This document shows positions 7,119 to 15,846 of a stretch of DNA of 64,000 nucleotides, one piece after another (position 1 is the stretch's first letter; each line of letters opens with the position of its first letter). The notes under the pieces were generated by a model. It saw nothing but the letters and a program-made list of their open reading frames with translations, had not been told where the DNA came from and ran no database searches. Both the position numbers and the translations under genes were made by a program. Origin of the DNA: JAFAGO01 sp031987605 (GTDB lineage Bacteria > Bacteroidota > Bacteroidia > Flavobacteriales > Weeksellaceae); NCBI GenBank assembly GCA_031987605.1, contig DALZZF010000003.1, forward strand, positions 248,001-312,000. The letters are read 5' to 3'.

Positions 7119-8183
7119 TTAAGCAATAGTAATATCTTTATCAAGATAAACCGACTGCACGGCATGCAGAATTTCCACGCCGTCATCAAAACTTTTTTGG
7201 AATGCTTTTCTGCCCAAAATCAGTCCGCTTCCGCCCGCTCTTTTGTTAACTACTGCGGTATAAACGGCATCGGCAATATCATTTTTCCCGGAAGCACCGC
7301 CCGAATTGATGAGCGGAATTTTACCGAGATATGTATTGAGCAGTTGATAACGGGTAAGATCAATCGGATGATCCGAAGACAGTTCAGAATACATCAGATC
7401 ACTGTATTTTCCGTAGGATTCTTTTTTATTCAGGGCTAAATATCCGCCGTTTAATGTAGGAAGTTTCTGTTTGATGATGTCCGCTTCAATGGTGACACCA
7501 AGATGGTTGGCCTGTCCTGTAAGATCTGCCGAATCGTGATAATCCTGATCCTGTTTGAATTCATTGTTGCGGAGATAACACCACAGAATTGTAAAAAGTC
7601 CTTTTTTATGAGCGTGCGCAAAAGCTTTGCTGATTTCTGTAATCTGGCGATCCGATTCTGGAGAACCGAAATAAATGGTGGCTCCGATTCCGGCAGCTCC
7701 CATTTCATACGCCTGATCGACCTGTGCAAAAAGAATCTGATCGTAAGTATTGGGCGCGGTCAACAGTTCATTGTGATTGATTTTTACAATAAACGGAATT
7801 TTATGCGCATATTTCCGGGAAACCAATCCGAGCACGCCCAAAGTGGAAGCGACAGCGTTGCTTCCTGCAGCGAGGGCGAGTTTTACAATATTTTCAGGAT
7901 CAAAGTAAAGTGGGTTTTTCGCAAAAGAAGCTCCTGCGGAATGTTCCACACCCTGATCGACCGGTAAGATGGAAAAATATCCGGTGCCGGCAAGATTTCC
8001 GGTATTGTAAAGCCATTCCAAATTCCCAAGAACCCGATTGTTGCGGTCAGAATCAATAAAAACCTTGTCCACAAAATTGGAATCCGGCAAAGTAAGGGTT
8101 TCTTTGGAAACTTTTGGATGATTAAAGGAAAGCAATCCGGCATGGCTACCCAGAAGTCTTTCAATATCTGATGTGTTCAGCAT
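7119..8183 (-). CDS. fbaB: Class I fructose-bisphosphate aldolase, FbaB/DhnA type
   Basis: The 354-residue cytoplasmic enzyme would cleave fructose-1,6-bisphosphate to dihydroxyacetone phosphate and glyceraldehyde-3-phosphate, or run in reverse for gluconeogenesis, through a Schiff-base lysine. Visible family features are YFSILPVDQGVEHSAG, PFIVKINHNELLT, a barrel strand GLFTILWCYLRNNEF and the phosphate-binding end PLINSGGASGKND followed by AGGSGLILGRKAF. It is the archaeal/DhnA type of class I aldolase, about 350 residues, not the metal-dependent class II. It has its own terminator and no operon partner. Confidence 0.9.
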   Translation of the reverse strand: MLNTSDIERLLGSHAGLLSFNHPKVSKETLTLPDSNFVDKVFIDSDRNNRVLGNLEWLYNTGNLAGTGYFSILPVDQGVEHSAGASFAKNPLYFDPENIVKLALAAGSNAVASTLGVLGLVSRKYAHKIPFIVKINHNELLTAPNTYDQILFAQVDQAYEMGAAGIGATIYFGSPESDRQITEISKAFAHAHKKGLFTILWCYLRNNEFKQDQDYHDSADLTGQANHLGVTIEADIIKQKLPTLNGGYLALNKKESYGKYSDLMYSELSSDHPIDLTRYQLLNTYLGKIPLINSGGASGKNDIADAVYTAVVNKRAGGSGLILGRKAFQKSFDDGVEILHAVQSVYLDKDITIA

Positions 8184-8331
8184 GACAATAATATTTAGAA
8201 AGGGAAAAGAAAAATCCTTTTAAACCTTTGATTAACAAAAGAAAACGGAATCAGATTTCGTTGAAATCAATTCCTGATTCTCAAAGTTAGCGATAAACGT
8301 CGTCTTTTGCAACAATTCCTGAAAGATCTTT

Positions 8332-8871
8332 TCAGAAGGGTTTTTGGGCGGAAATTTCAGGAAAAATATACGTTTCCTGTTGTTGCGACTTCGGTTTTAC
8401 AGCTGAATTGCCCGGAATTCTCTTTGTTTTTTCAATGACCCGAATATATTTATTCTTAAAAGGATACAGATTATCCACGACCATTGCAGAATCCATTGTT
8501 TCGGAACGATACAGAAAACTTCTTCCGTTGCCGGTTTTCACTTCTTTGTAATTTGTTTTATCTGCAAAAAATTTTGGTTCAAGCACAGCAACCATATTTC
8601 TTCCGAAAGAGTGATAGGTAAACAGAATTTTCCGTGATGGCTTGACATTAAACTCTTTTAAGACCTTATAATCCAAAGGTTTAAATTGAGCAGCGTTAAA
8701 ATTTTCCTTAGTGTAGGAAAATTTGTCGGCAAACTGAAAATAGATTTTTTTGCGATCGTTGGCATAGAAAGATTTCAATTTTTCAGCATGAAAATATCCA
8801 CCACTTTTAAATCTTGGACTGCAACTTTGCAACAACAAAACGATTATAAAAAAATAAGCGATATTCTTCAT
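8332..8871 (-). CDS. Predicted lipoprotein of unknown function
   Basis: The 179-residue protein opens with MKNIAYFFIIVLLLQSCSPR, a lipoprotein signal with the lipobox LLQSC, so Cys17 should be acylated. The rest is basic and aromatic (FKSGGYFHAEKLKSFYANDR, FTYHSFGRNMVAVLEPKFF) without any motif I recognise. Presumably it is a periplasm-facing outer or inner membrane lipoprotein. It lies between the aldolase and a divergent sugar dehydrogenase gene and has no obvious partner. Confidence 0.7.
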   Translation of the reverse strand: MKNIAYFFIIVLLLQSCSPRFKSGGYFHAEKLKSFYANDRKKIYFQFADKFSYTKENFNAAQFKPLDYKVLKEFNVKPSRKILFTYHSFGRNMVAVLEPKFFADKTNYKEVKTGNGRSFLYRSETMDSAMVVDNLYPFKNKYIRVIEKTKRIPGNSAVKPKSQQQETYIFPEISAQKPF

Positions 8872-9134
8872 ATTCTCAATTTTAACGGCAAAGTAAAAAT
8901 AGTATTTTTTTAAGGTTTTCCAGTAATAATTTTTTTGAGTTCATATGATAAATACATGCTCCATTTTTTACAAAAAGTCTTTAAAAAAAGGGGTCCATAT
9001 TTTTAAGAGATGAAATTATCCTTTGCCATTCATAAATTTAAAACAGTGAAGATCCAAAATTTTAAAACAAAAAAATCAAATTTTAGAATCCGATATTCAT
9101 CAAAAATCATAATCTTTGAAAGAAATACATTTAT

Positions 9135-10349
9135 ATGAGACCTTTAATCATCACATTCATATTTACAGTTTCAACGCTTATTTCCTGCCAGAACAAACAA
9201 AACGGAAGTGAAAACGAGAATATCTCTGCTTCATCCGTCGAAAATCAAAATCCCAATACCGATTACAAGCCGGCTTTTGCAGGGCAAACAAGAATTCAAT
9301 CGGTAAAAACATCAACACCGTATAAAAGTGAAGTTATTGCCAGCAATCTCGGAAGACCTTGGGGAATCACCAATCTTCCCGACGGACGTTTTTTGGTAAC
9401 CGAAAAATCCGGATTTCTGTATTTGATTTCCGCAGATGGAAAAAAAGTTTCCAAAATCACCGGACTTCCAAAAGTGGATGATGCTTCACAAGGCGGTTTG
9501 CTTGGAATTGCCATTGATCCTGATTTTCAAAATAACCGGATGGTGTACTGGTCTTTTTCTGAACCTTACGGCAAAGGAAATCTGACCGCTGTTGCCAAAG
9601 GAAAACTTTCTGAAGATGAAAAATCCATTCAAAATGCGACCGTAATTTTTCGGGCAACGCCGGATTATAACGGAAGTTTACATTACGGAAGCCGTTTGGT
9701 TTTTGATCGGGAAGGCAATCTTTTTGTCAGCACCGGAGAACGTTCGGATAAAGTAACCCGCGCTTTAGCGCAAAAAACGGATAATTATCTGGGAAAAATA
9801 TTACGCATCACCAAAGATGGAAAACCCGCTCCGGGAAATCCGTTTATCGGAAAACAAGGCTTCAAGCCGGAAATTTATTCTTTTGGACATCGAAATCCGC
9901 AGGGTTTGGCTTTGGATGAAAAACAACAACTTTGGGAAACAGAATTCGGACCGCGAGGCGGCGATGAACTGAACCTGATTGAACCCGGAAAAAATTACGG
10001 TTGGGGTGATGTAACCTACGGAATTGAATATTCCGGAGAAAAAATCGGCAATGGAATTATGCAAAAAGCGGGGACGGAACAACCCGTTTATTATTGGGAT
10101 CCCGTGATTTCACCAAGCGGAATGACCTTCTATACCGGAAATATCGAGGAATGGAAAAAAAATATTTTTATTGCCTGCTTAAGCGGACAGCATATTGACC
10201 GCCTGATTATAAAAAATAATAAAGTGACCGGAGAAGAACGTCTGCTTGCTGATAAAAATGAAAGATTCCGTGATGTTCTGAATGGCAAGGACGGCAATCT
10301 TTACGCGATTACCGACAGCGGAAAACTGTATAAAATTTCTAAAGAGTGA
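9135..10349 (+). CDS. PQQ-dependent sugar dehydrogenase-like lipoprotein (soluble aldose dehydrogenase family)
   Basis: The 404-residue protein has a lipoprotein signal ending LISCQ (Cys19). From about residue 75 the beta-propeller of the GSDH/YliI family appears: ASNLGRPWGITNLPDGRFLV, TGLPKVDDASQGGLLGIAID, SLHYGSRLVFDREGNLFVST, FGHRNPQGLALDEKQQLWET and GPRGGDELNLIEPGKNYGW. These carry the family's conserved His, Arg and Asp residues that bind PQQ and sugar. It probably oxidises aldoses in the periplasm if PQQ is available; no PQQ synthesis genes are in the window. Convergent with tnaA, sharing a two-way terminator. Confidence 0.87.
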   Translation: MRPLIITFIFTVSTLISCQNKQNGSENENISASSVENQNPNTDYKPAFAGQTRIQSVKTSTPYKSEVIASNLGRPWGITNLPDGRFLVTEKSGFLYLISADGKKVSKITGLPKVDDASQGGLLGIAIDPDFQNNRMVYWSFSEPYGKGNLTAVAKGKLSEDEKSIQNATVIFRATPDYNGSLHYGSRLVFDREGNLFVSTGERSDKVTRALAQKTDNYLGKILRITKDGKPAPGNPFIGKQGFKPEIYSFGHRNPQGLALDEKQQLWETEFGPRGGDELNLIEPGKNYGWGDVTYGIEYSGEKIGNGIMQKAGTEQPVYYWDPVISPSGMTFYTGNIEEWKKNIFIACLSGQHIDRLIIKNNKVTGEERLLADKNERFRDVLNGKDGNLYAITDSGKLYKISKE

Positions 10350-10350
10350 T

Positions 10351-10385
10351 TTTTATTCGGCGGCGCTTCGCGCCGCCGAATAAAA
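10351..10385. terminator. Two-way terminator between the sugar dehydrogenase and tryptophanase genes
   Basis: A 16-bp stem of GC-rich sequence flanked by A/T (TTTTATTCGGCGGCGC and its complement) with the loop TTC fills almost the whole 38-base gap between two convergent genes. T runs follow on both strands, so it can end transcription from both sides. Confidence 0.85.
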
Positions 10386-10387
10386 TA

Positions 10388-11764
10388 TTATGCTTCCTCC
10401 AGCTTCACCGTAAAATGGCGAAGAATTTCCGGTTCCCACGTAATCTGGTATCCTTTGACAATTTCGGATCTTCTGTCGAATACATTTTTCAGTCCTGCCG
10501 CAATATATTCCATGTGATTATTGGTATAGGTTCTTCTTGGGATTGCAAGACGCAGAAGTTCAAGCTTAGGATAACGGTTTTCGCGCGTATCCGGATCGCG
10601 GTCGGCAAGTAAAGTTCCGATTTCTACGGCACGAATTCCGGCTTCTTTGTACAATTCAATCCCTAAAGTCTGGGCAGGAAATTCCTCTCTCGGAACATTC
10701 GGTAAAAAAGCTAATGCATTGATAAAAATAGCGTGACCGCCAATAGGTTTCTGAATGGGAATTCCGTATTCTATCAGTTTATTTCCGAGGAATTCCACCT
10801 GAGAAATCCGGCTTTCCAGATATTCAAATTCTGTGGCTTCTTTCAGTCCGACTGCAAGTGCAGCCATATCTCTTCCTGCCATTCCGCCATAGGTAACAAA
10901 ACCTTCGTAAATAATGGTGAAATTGGAAGCTGCCTGAAAAACAGTTTCATTATTCAATGCGATAAATCCGCCGATATTCACCAAACCGTCTTTTTTGGAA
11001 CTCATCGTCATTCCCATTCCATAAGAAAAAATTTCGCGACAGATTTCTTTAATGGTTTTATCGGCATATCCTTCTTCTCTTTTCTTAATGAAATAGGCAT
11101 TTTCGGCGAATCTTGCTGCATCAAAAATAATCGGAATTCCATAGGCATCCGAAAGTTTTTTAACTTCTTTAATATTGTTGAGAGAAACGGGTTGACCGCC
11201 AGAAGTATTGCAGGTAATGGTAATCAGGCAAAAAGGAATCTGCTCTTTCGGATAGGTTTGATACACCATTTCCAGTTTTTCCAGATCGATATTTCCTTTA
11301 AACGGATGCTCAATTTCAGTATCAAAAGCTTCATCAATCGTGCAATCTGCGGCGTGTGCTTTACGCATTTCGATGTGACCTTTTGTGGTGTCAAAATGAG
11401 AGTTTCCGGGAACAACATCACCGTCTTTCACCAAAACTGAAAACAATACATTTTCAGCGGCGCGACCTTGATGTGTAGGCAACAAATACGGAAATCCGGT
11501 AATTGTTTTTACGGTTTCGTGAAGTTCTTCAAAAGAACGCGAACCGGCATAACTTTCGTCGCCGCTCATGAGCGCAGACCATTGTTTGTCGGACATTGCA
11601 CCGGTTCCGGAATCGGTTAAAAGATCGATAAAAACTTTAGAACTGGAAAGATTGAAGAGATTGTAATCGGCTTCTTTAATCCATTGTTCTCTTTCTTGTT
11701 TTGTGGACTGGCGGATTTCTTCCACCATTTTTATTCTGAATGGTTCAGCGTATGGTAATTTCAT
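10388..11764 (-). CDS. tnaA: Tryptophanase (tryptophan indole-lyase)
   Basis: A PLP enzyme that splits L-tryptophan into indole, pyruvate and ammonia. The 458-residue protein has the family motifs FIDLLTDSGTGAMS, PTHQGRAAEN, SGGQPVSL and SSKKDGLVNIGG, in which Lys258 (of Lys257-Lys258) should hold PLP. Two positions separate it from tyrosine phenol-lyase: Asp125 in HFDTTKGH (Thr in the tyrosine enzyme) and AVEIGTLLADRD, where tyrosine phenol-lyase has the substrate-binding Arg. Some other stretches, such as AMSDKQW and VNIGGF, are closer to tyrosine phenol-lyase. No leader peptide (TnaC) is visible. Indole production would be a testable trait. Confidence 0.92.
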   Translation of the reverse strand: MKLPYAEPFRIKMVEEIRQSTKQEREQWIKEADYNLFNLSSSKVFIDLLTDSGTGAMSDKQWSALMSGDESYAGSRSFEELHETVKTITGFPYLLPTHQGRAAENVLFSVLVKDGDVVPGNSHFDTTKGHIEMRKAHAADCTIDEAFDTEIEHPFKGNIDLEKLEMVYQTYPKEQIPFCLITITCNTSGGQPVSLNNIKEVKKLSDAYGIPIIFDAARFAENAYFIKKREEGYADKTIKEICREIFSYGMGMTMSSKKDGLVNIGGFIALNNETVFQAASNFTIIYEGFVTYGGMAGRDMAALAVGLKEATEFEYLESRISQVEFLGNKLIEYGIPIQKPIGGHAIFINALAFLPNVPREEFPAQTLGIELYKEAGIRAVEIGTLLADRDPDTRENRYPKLELLRLAIPRRTYTNNHMEYIAAGLKNVFDRRSEIVKGYQITWEPEILRHFTVKLEEA

Positions 11765-11806
11765 GAGGTTGAGATTTTAGGTTGGAATTAAAATTGAATG
11801 GATTTC

Positions 11807-11887
11807 GTCATGGCGAGCAAAGCGAAGCAATCTATTGAAAAAGTTATTCCCTATTAATCGGGATTGCTTCGCTTCGCTCGCAAGGAC
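11807..11887. repeat. Intergenic hairpin element
   Basis: Two 20-bp arms (11813-11832 and 11862-11881) pair with one mismatch around a 29-base centre; the right arm reads GATTGCTTCGCTTCGCTCGC. The ends GTCAT and AGGAC resemble the termini of widespread short repeats in Bacteroidota. It occupies most of the space between tnaA and the DUF502 gene. Confidence 0.75.
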
Positions 11888-11900
11888 ATTTAACCTCAAT

Positions 11901-12518
11901 CTATTCCGGTGCTTTGAATACATTATCATCTGAATGAAATCCTGCCACACCTCCACTTACGGCAAACTTCATTGCTGCGGCGGCATTCATTCCGACAACG
12001 TTTTTAATATTCTTTTTTTCGGTTACGATCACCCAGCCAGAAATGGCGTAAGAATGAGGAAGGTAAACCGCTACATAATTTTGTTTTTCAACATCGGACA
12101 TTTCTTTTTGAGTGAGAAAACCGATGCGCCAGATTTCCGGGTTTTCATTGGTTTTTACCCAAACCGGATCGTTGAATTTTTTTTTATCTCCCACAAAAGA
12201 AGCCATAACATCTTTGGTCGGACTGTAAATATGCTTGATTCCGGGTGTTCTTTCTAAAAGATAATCCACCTGATCGAAAATAAAACGCCCGAACACAAAT
12301 TTATTTCCAAGATAACCCAAAAGAGAAGTAAAAACCACCACCAAAACAAAACCCAATCCCGGAAACTGCTGTGCGACAGAAGGAACCAAACCGTCGATAG
12401 AAGAAACAATATACCAAATAACAAAAACGGTTAGTCCAATCGGACCAATAATCAACAATCCCTGAAAAAATGATTTCAGGAAAAAGTTAAAATAGTTTTC
12501 GTAACGTTGGTTGCTCAT
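11901..12518 (-). CDS. DUF502 family membrane protein
   Basis: The 205-residue protein has two membrane segments near the start (about 14-40 and 52-70), then DUF502 hallmarks: DYLLERTPGIKHIYSPTKD, followed by VAVYLPHSYAISGWVIVTEK. It ends in a short polar tail. The family is widespread in bacteria and plants (COV1/LCV-like) and its biochemical function is not established. It is preceded by a repeat-rich spacer and miaE in the same direction, so co-transcription is possible. Confidence 0.88.
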   Translation of the reverse strand: MSNQRYENYFNFFLKSFFQGLLIIGPIGLTVFVIWYIVSSIDGLVPSVAQQFPGLGFVLVVVFTSLLGYLGNKFVFGRFIFDQVDYLLERTPGIKHIYSPTKDVMASFVGDKKKFNDPVWVKTNENPEIWRIGFLTQKEMSDVEKQNYVAVYLPHSYAISGWVIVTEKKNIKNVVGMNAAAAMKFAVSGGVAGFHSDDNVFKAPE

Positions 12519-12590
12519 TTATTTTATCCTTGAAAGTTTGAAAAGTTTGATGGTATGAAAAGTTTCATCACCCAAACAAAATGTTTCTGT

Positions 12591-12690
12591 TTACTTGTTT
12601 CTTTTTACTTTTTACCTGACTCTTTTGACCTTTCCCTTGGCTCTTTTCACTTCTGCCTTGTTTCTTTTCACTTATGCCTTGGCTCTTGTT
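12591..12690. repeat. Low-complexity repeat of the AGAGCCAAG type
   Basis: Read on the minus strand this spacer repeats units such as AGAGCCAAGG, AGTGAAAAG and AGAAACAAGG with slight changes. A related stretch (AGAGCCAAGTAAAAAGTAAA) occurs on the plus strand at 38717-38752, in another intergenic space. No reading frame is present. Confidence 0.65.
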
Positions 12691-13272
12691 TCACCCATGT
12701 ATCGTTTCTTTATTTCCGTATGATTGGATAATTATGGCTTCATATTCCAACCATTCTTCCCAGCGTTTGTTTACTTTTTCAGGATCGCCCAGTTGTCTGG
12801 CAAAACCGATAAATGTAGTGTAATGACCTGCTTCGGAAATCATCAGATTATGATAAAAGGTTTTTAGTTCTTCATCCTTAATATTTTCCGTAAGCACTTT
12901 GAAACGTTCGCAACTTCTGGCTTCAATCATCGCAGCGAAAAGCATCCTGTCGATTAAAAGGTCTGTCCGGTTTCCGCCTTTTACAATAAATTGCAAAAGA
13001 TCATTCACATAATCATCTTTTCGGGTTCTGCCCAAAACTCCACCTCTTTTTTTGATGATTTCATGCACCTGGTTGAAATGATCCATTTCTTCCAAAGCAA
13101 TCGCCGTAAGTTCCGTCACCATTTCGGTATGTTCCGGAACCATTGTAATGAGACCAATAGCGTTGGTGGCTGCTTTTTGTTCGCACCACGCATGATCGGT
13201 GAGGATTTCCTCAAGATTTCCTTCTGCAATATTGGCCCATCTTGGATCAGTGGGCAATTTCAGTTTGAACAT
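12691..13272 (-). CDS. miaE: tRNA-(ms2io6A37) hydroxylase, MiaE family
   Basis: MiaE is a ferritin-like diiron oxygenase that hydroxylates the isopentenyl group of ms2i6A at position 37 of tRNAs reading UNN codons. The 193-residue protein has the expected length and iron ligands: HAWCEQKAA, LEEMDHFNQVHEII, MIEARSCERFKVL and SEAGHYTTF, giving the two ExxH-type pairs of a four-helix bundle. The neighbours do not include miaA or miaB. The gene lies just upstream of the DUF502 gene in the same direction. Confidence 0.92.
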   Translation of the reverse strand: MFKLKLPTDPRWANIAEGNLEEILTDHAWCEQKAATNAIGLITMVPEHTEMVTELTAIALEEMDHFNQVHEIIKKRGGVLGRTRKDDYVNDLLQFIVKGGNRTDLLIDRMLFAAMIEARSCERFKVLTENIKDEELKTFYHNLMISEAGHYTTFIGFARQLGDPEKVNKRWEEWLEYEAIIIQSYGNKETIHG

Positions 13273-13341
13273 TTTTTATTTTTTGTAAAAATAAGGATTT
13301 AGGTCTAACTGATAATACATTTTTTTTAACAAAACCAAATA

Positions 13342-13366
13342 AGACAGCTCAATCACAGAGCTGCCT
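13342..13366 (-). terminator. Terminator of the large T9SS-sorted protein gene
   Basis: Stem of 9 bp including a G-U pair (AGACAGCTC/GAGCTGCCT) with a 7-nt loop, about 70 bases past the stop; short T runs follow on the minus strand. Confidence 0.6.
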
Positions 13367-13434
13367 TTTATCTAATATGCTTTTCTTGCTTAAAGCTGAC
13401 TGGAATTAAACCAAAAAATAAAAATTGATCCTGA

Positions 13435-15726
13435 TTACTTCTTGACCACTTTCTTGGCAACTACTTTTCCTTCGTTTTCTACGGTTACGATGTAAACCCC
13501 TTTCGGCAAAGAAGCACCATTGAAAACAAAAGCTTTCTCACTTTGTTGGGTTTGTGTATAGATCGTTTTGCCTGCCATATCCGTTACCCTGAATATAACA
13601 TTACCTTTCATATTTTCAGGAAACTGAATATTGAGCTGGTCTGTAAACGGATTAGGATAAACGGATAAATCCGATTTATTTGCATCTGCTACGGCTAAAG
13701 TTTTTTCTGCGATTTTAAAAGCAGGAGAAATAATCTGCTCTTGTTTGTTTCCTGCGGCATCAGTACAAATAATTTTCACATCAAACCACGTATTTTCTTC
13801 TGGCACCAGTACATCTGCCAAAGATGCTTCATAATAATCCCCGAATGCGGGCATCTGGAAATACTCCAGATAATTGGTGAGGGGAAGCTCTACCCAGTTG
13901 TTCTGGTCGTGTTTGGTGTAATAAAAATTTACAATGTTGCCGGGATTGTATTCGAAATAGCCATTTCCCCACTCATCAACTTCTGTGAATTTAAAGTCTC
14001 CGGCGGATAAACGGACTGTCCCTTCTGAAGCAGAAGTAAACTTATGCATAACCTTTCCTTCGGAATTTCTAAACTGTAACATTTGCAAAGTCGGTGCTGT
14101 CCAGTCTTCTTTTGTCCAGTCATAATTGATGTGAGTAATATTTTTTCCTTGTAAATTATCTACTCTAGAGTTTTGGTTGATAAATGTAATATCTAAAACT
14201 CCTTCTGGATGTTGATCTTCACTCCATTCTGACATAAAATTCTCAATATCGTAATAAGTTCCTGAAAAAATATTTTGATTATTATAGCTAATTTCAATAG
14301 AAGTATTGTTATAGTCTGCCATTTTTGTTTCACCATACCGCCCTTTAAATAAAAGTTGAATATCTGAGTATTTTCCTTGTAGCCAATCAGCATAAAAATT
14401 TCGAGCTATAATGCTGGTAATAGGAGTATTATCACCTTGTATAATATTCGGATTATCTGCTGACGTATAAGAAAATTTTGGATGAGAGGGTAAAAATAAG
14501 AACTTTCCATTTTCGGAACCGGCAAAAGATATGTTTGATTGAATAGATCCAGCATTAATAGAATGAACAATATTTTCATCATTAATAAGAACGGGAGCAG
14601 GTATAGTCATATATGCCTTTTCATAACTACCCCAATCAGGATCTTCGATTATCTGCAACAGATCAACAAAAGCCGGGTGAATTAAAAGATCATAACCGTG
14701 AGGCTGTGGGCTACCACTAATCGGATTGTTTATGAACAACTTTACCTCATTGTCTGAGTCTAATTCTACTGACTTATCATATCCCGACCACCCCCCTATC
14801 AATGCTCCTTTCCATAGTTCTGATGCATTAAATCCAGGATAATTGCCCTCTCCCGATTCTCCCAAAGGACTGATTTGAAATTTTTCTTTTTGTAAAACAT
14901 ATTCATCCGGAATATTTTGAACCATCATCGAATTTGAAATATTAGAGATTATCGGATATTTGCTCAAGTAAAAACCACCATCATATTTGATTGCTATTCT
15001 ACTCTGTAAAAAGCTATACCGGTCACTAACATCAGAGATATAAAAATCATTCGGAAGACCTTCATCGTCAAAATAATATTCGAATCCTCCATTAAAGCCA
15101 GTGATCAAAGCATCTAAGGGATTAAATATGATAGAATTTGAAGCCAATATAACTGAGTTCCCCCCAATTCCTTCTTCGGATATCCCGGGTTTCAACAATT
15201 CACCATTTTCATCATATAATTGTGTTACTATGTGATTATCTGCTTCTGATAAATCTATTGGGATTGTAGTATCTGATTCAATTTCAATCTGCTCCTTTAT
15301 AACATAAGCCATTCCATCAGGATTATCATTTCTATAAGCACTGGAAACAGCAATGACATCGTAATTACCAGGAGGAACAGAAATACTTACAGGATTCTCT
15401 CCCATCCAAAAATTTTCATCATTTACATACCCATCTTTATTTAATATTATTACATAACGTGGTGTGTACAAATTTGGATTATACTGAAAAACAATATTTA
15501 AATTTATTTGTTCACCATTATCTTTGGGATAAGTCTTATTGTCTTTTGAGTAAACAATTGTATTTTCCGTTTGAGAATGTTTTGTATAGTTTGTATTATC
15601 AAAAACAGTTCTGAATTTTTTCTTAGTTAATGGAGAAGTATAATTTTGTTCCACGATAACCTGCGCGGATATCGAGTGTTCCAAAAACATAAATACGGTA
15701 ACCAGAAAAGTAAAATATTTTTTCAT
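13435..15726 (-). CDS. Large secreted protein with T9SS type A sorting domain
   Basis: The 763-residue protein has a signal peptide (about 1-21, ending ISA before QVIVEQ) and a C-terminal sorting domain starting at DLSVYPNPFTDQLNIQF and ending LPKGVYIVTVENEGKVVAKK with KVVKK. The large middle part is rich in Asn, Asp, Tyr and Gly and probably all beta. Stretches such as TAPTLQMLQFRNSEGKV and DVKIICTDAAGNKQ look like immunoglobulin-like or fibronectin-like modules, often found next to proteases, but no catalytic triad is evident. It is divergent from the TPR/HTH regulator at 15847 with a 120-bp shared control region. Confidence 0.75.
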   Translation of the reverse strand: MKKYFTFLVTVFMFLEHSISAQVIVEQNYTSPLTKKKFRTVFDNTNYTKHSQTENTIVYSKDNKTYPKDNGEQINLNIVFQYNPNLYTPRYVIILNKDGYVNDENFWMGENPVSISVPPGNYDVIAVSSAYRNDNPDGMAYVIKEQIEIESDTTIPIDLSEADNHIVTQLYDENGELLKPGISEEGIGGNSVILASNSIIFNPLDALITGFNGGFEYYFDDEGLPNDFYISDVSDRYSFLQSRIAIKYDGGFYLSKYPIISNISNSMMVQNIPDEYVLQKEKFQISPLGESGEGNYPGFNASELWKGALIGGWSGYDKSVELDSDNEVKLFINNPISGSPQPHGYDLLIHPAFVDLLQIIEDPDWGSYEKAYMTIPAPVLINDENIVHSINAGSIQSNISFAGSENGKFLFLPSHPKFSYTSADNPNIIQGDNTPITSIIARNFYADWLQGKYSDIQLLFKGRYGETKMADYNNTSIEISYNNQNIFSGTYYDIENFMSEWSEDQHPEGVLDITFINQNSRVDNLQGKNITHINYDWTKEDWTAPTLQMLQFRNSEGKVMHKFTSASEGTVRLSAGDFKFTEVDEWGNGYFEYNPGNIVNFYYTKHDQNNWVELPLTNYLEYFQMPAFGDYYEASLADVLVPEENTWFDVKIICTDAAGNKQEQIISPAFKIAEKTLAVADANKSDLSVYPNPFTDQLNIQFPENMKGNVIFRVTDMAGKTIYTQTQQSEKAFVFNGASLPKGVYIVTVENEGKVVAKKVVKK

Positions 15727-15750
15727 AATCTAAAAATTTAATATTACATG

Positions 15751-15758
15751 CAAAAGTA
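15751..15758 (-). promoter_or_regulatory. -7 promoter motif of the large T9SS-sorted protein gene
   Basis: TACTTTTG on the minus strand, with TTG (15783-15781 reverse) 22 bases upstream. It ends 24 bases before the ATG. The GTGTAC box at 15768-15773 lies between the two elements. Confidence 0.6.
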
Positions 15759-15767
15759 TATAATGAA

Positions 15768-15808
15768 GTGTACCTTATTACAAAACAAGCAGTGTACAAA
15801 TGGTATAC
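15768..15808. promoter_or_regulatory. Three GTRTAC boxes in a divergent promoter region
   Basis: GTGTAC (15768-15773), GTGTAC (15792-15797) and GTATAC (15803-15808), starts 24 and 11 bases apart. The first lies within the promoter spacer of the T9SS-sorted gene; the others are 27 to 43 bases upstream of the -7 motif of the TPR/HTH gene. This is a possible operator for the neighbouring regulator; the match is visual only. Confidence 0.4.
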
Positions 15809-15834
15809 AACGTTAATTTCAGTGAAGAAATATT

Positions 15835-15842
15835 TAAATTTG
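15835..15842 (+). promoter_or_regulatory. -7 promoter motif of the TPR/HTH gene, probably leaderless
   Basis: TAAATTTG ends exactly 4 bases (ACTA) before the ATG at 15847. No TTG was found at the usual distance. Confidence 0.55.
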
Positions 15843-15846
15843 ACTA

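Noticed and set aside
10388..11764. Tyrosine phenol-lyase instead of tryptophanase
   Set aside because: The Asp in HFDTTKGH and the AVEIG motif correspond to tryptophanase; tyrosine phenol-lyase has Thr and an Arg at these sites.
12591..12690. CRISPR-like or tandem array
   Set aside because: Units are short, variable and not separated by unique spacers.
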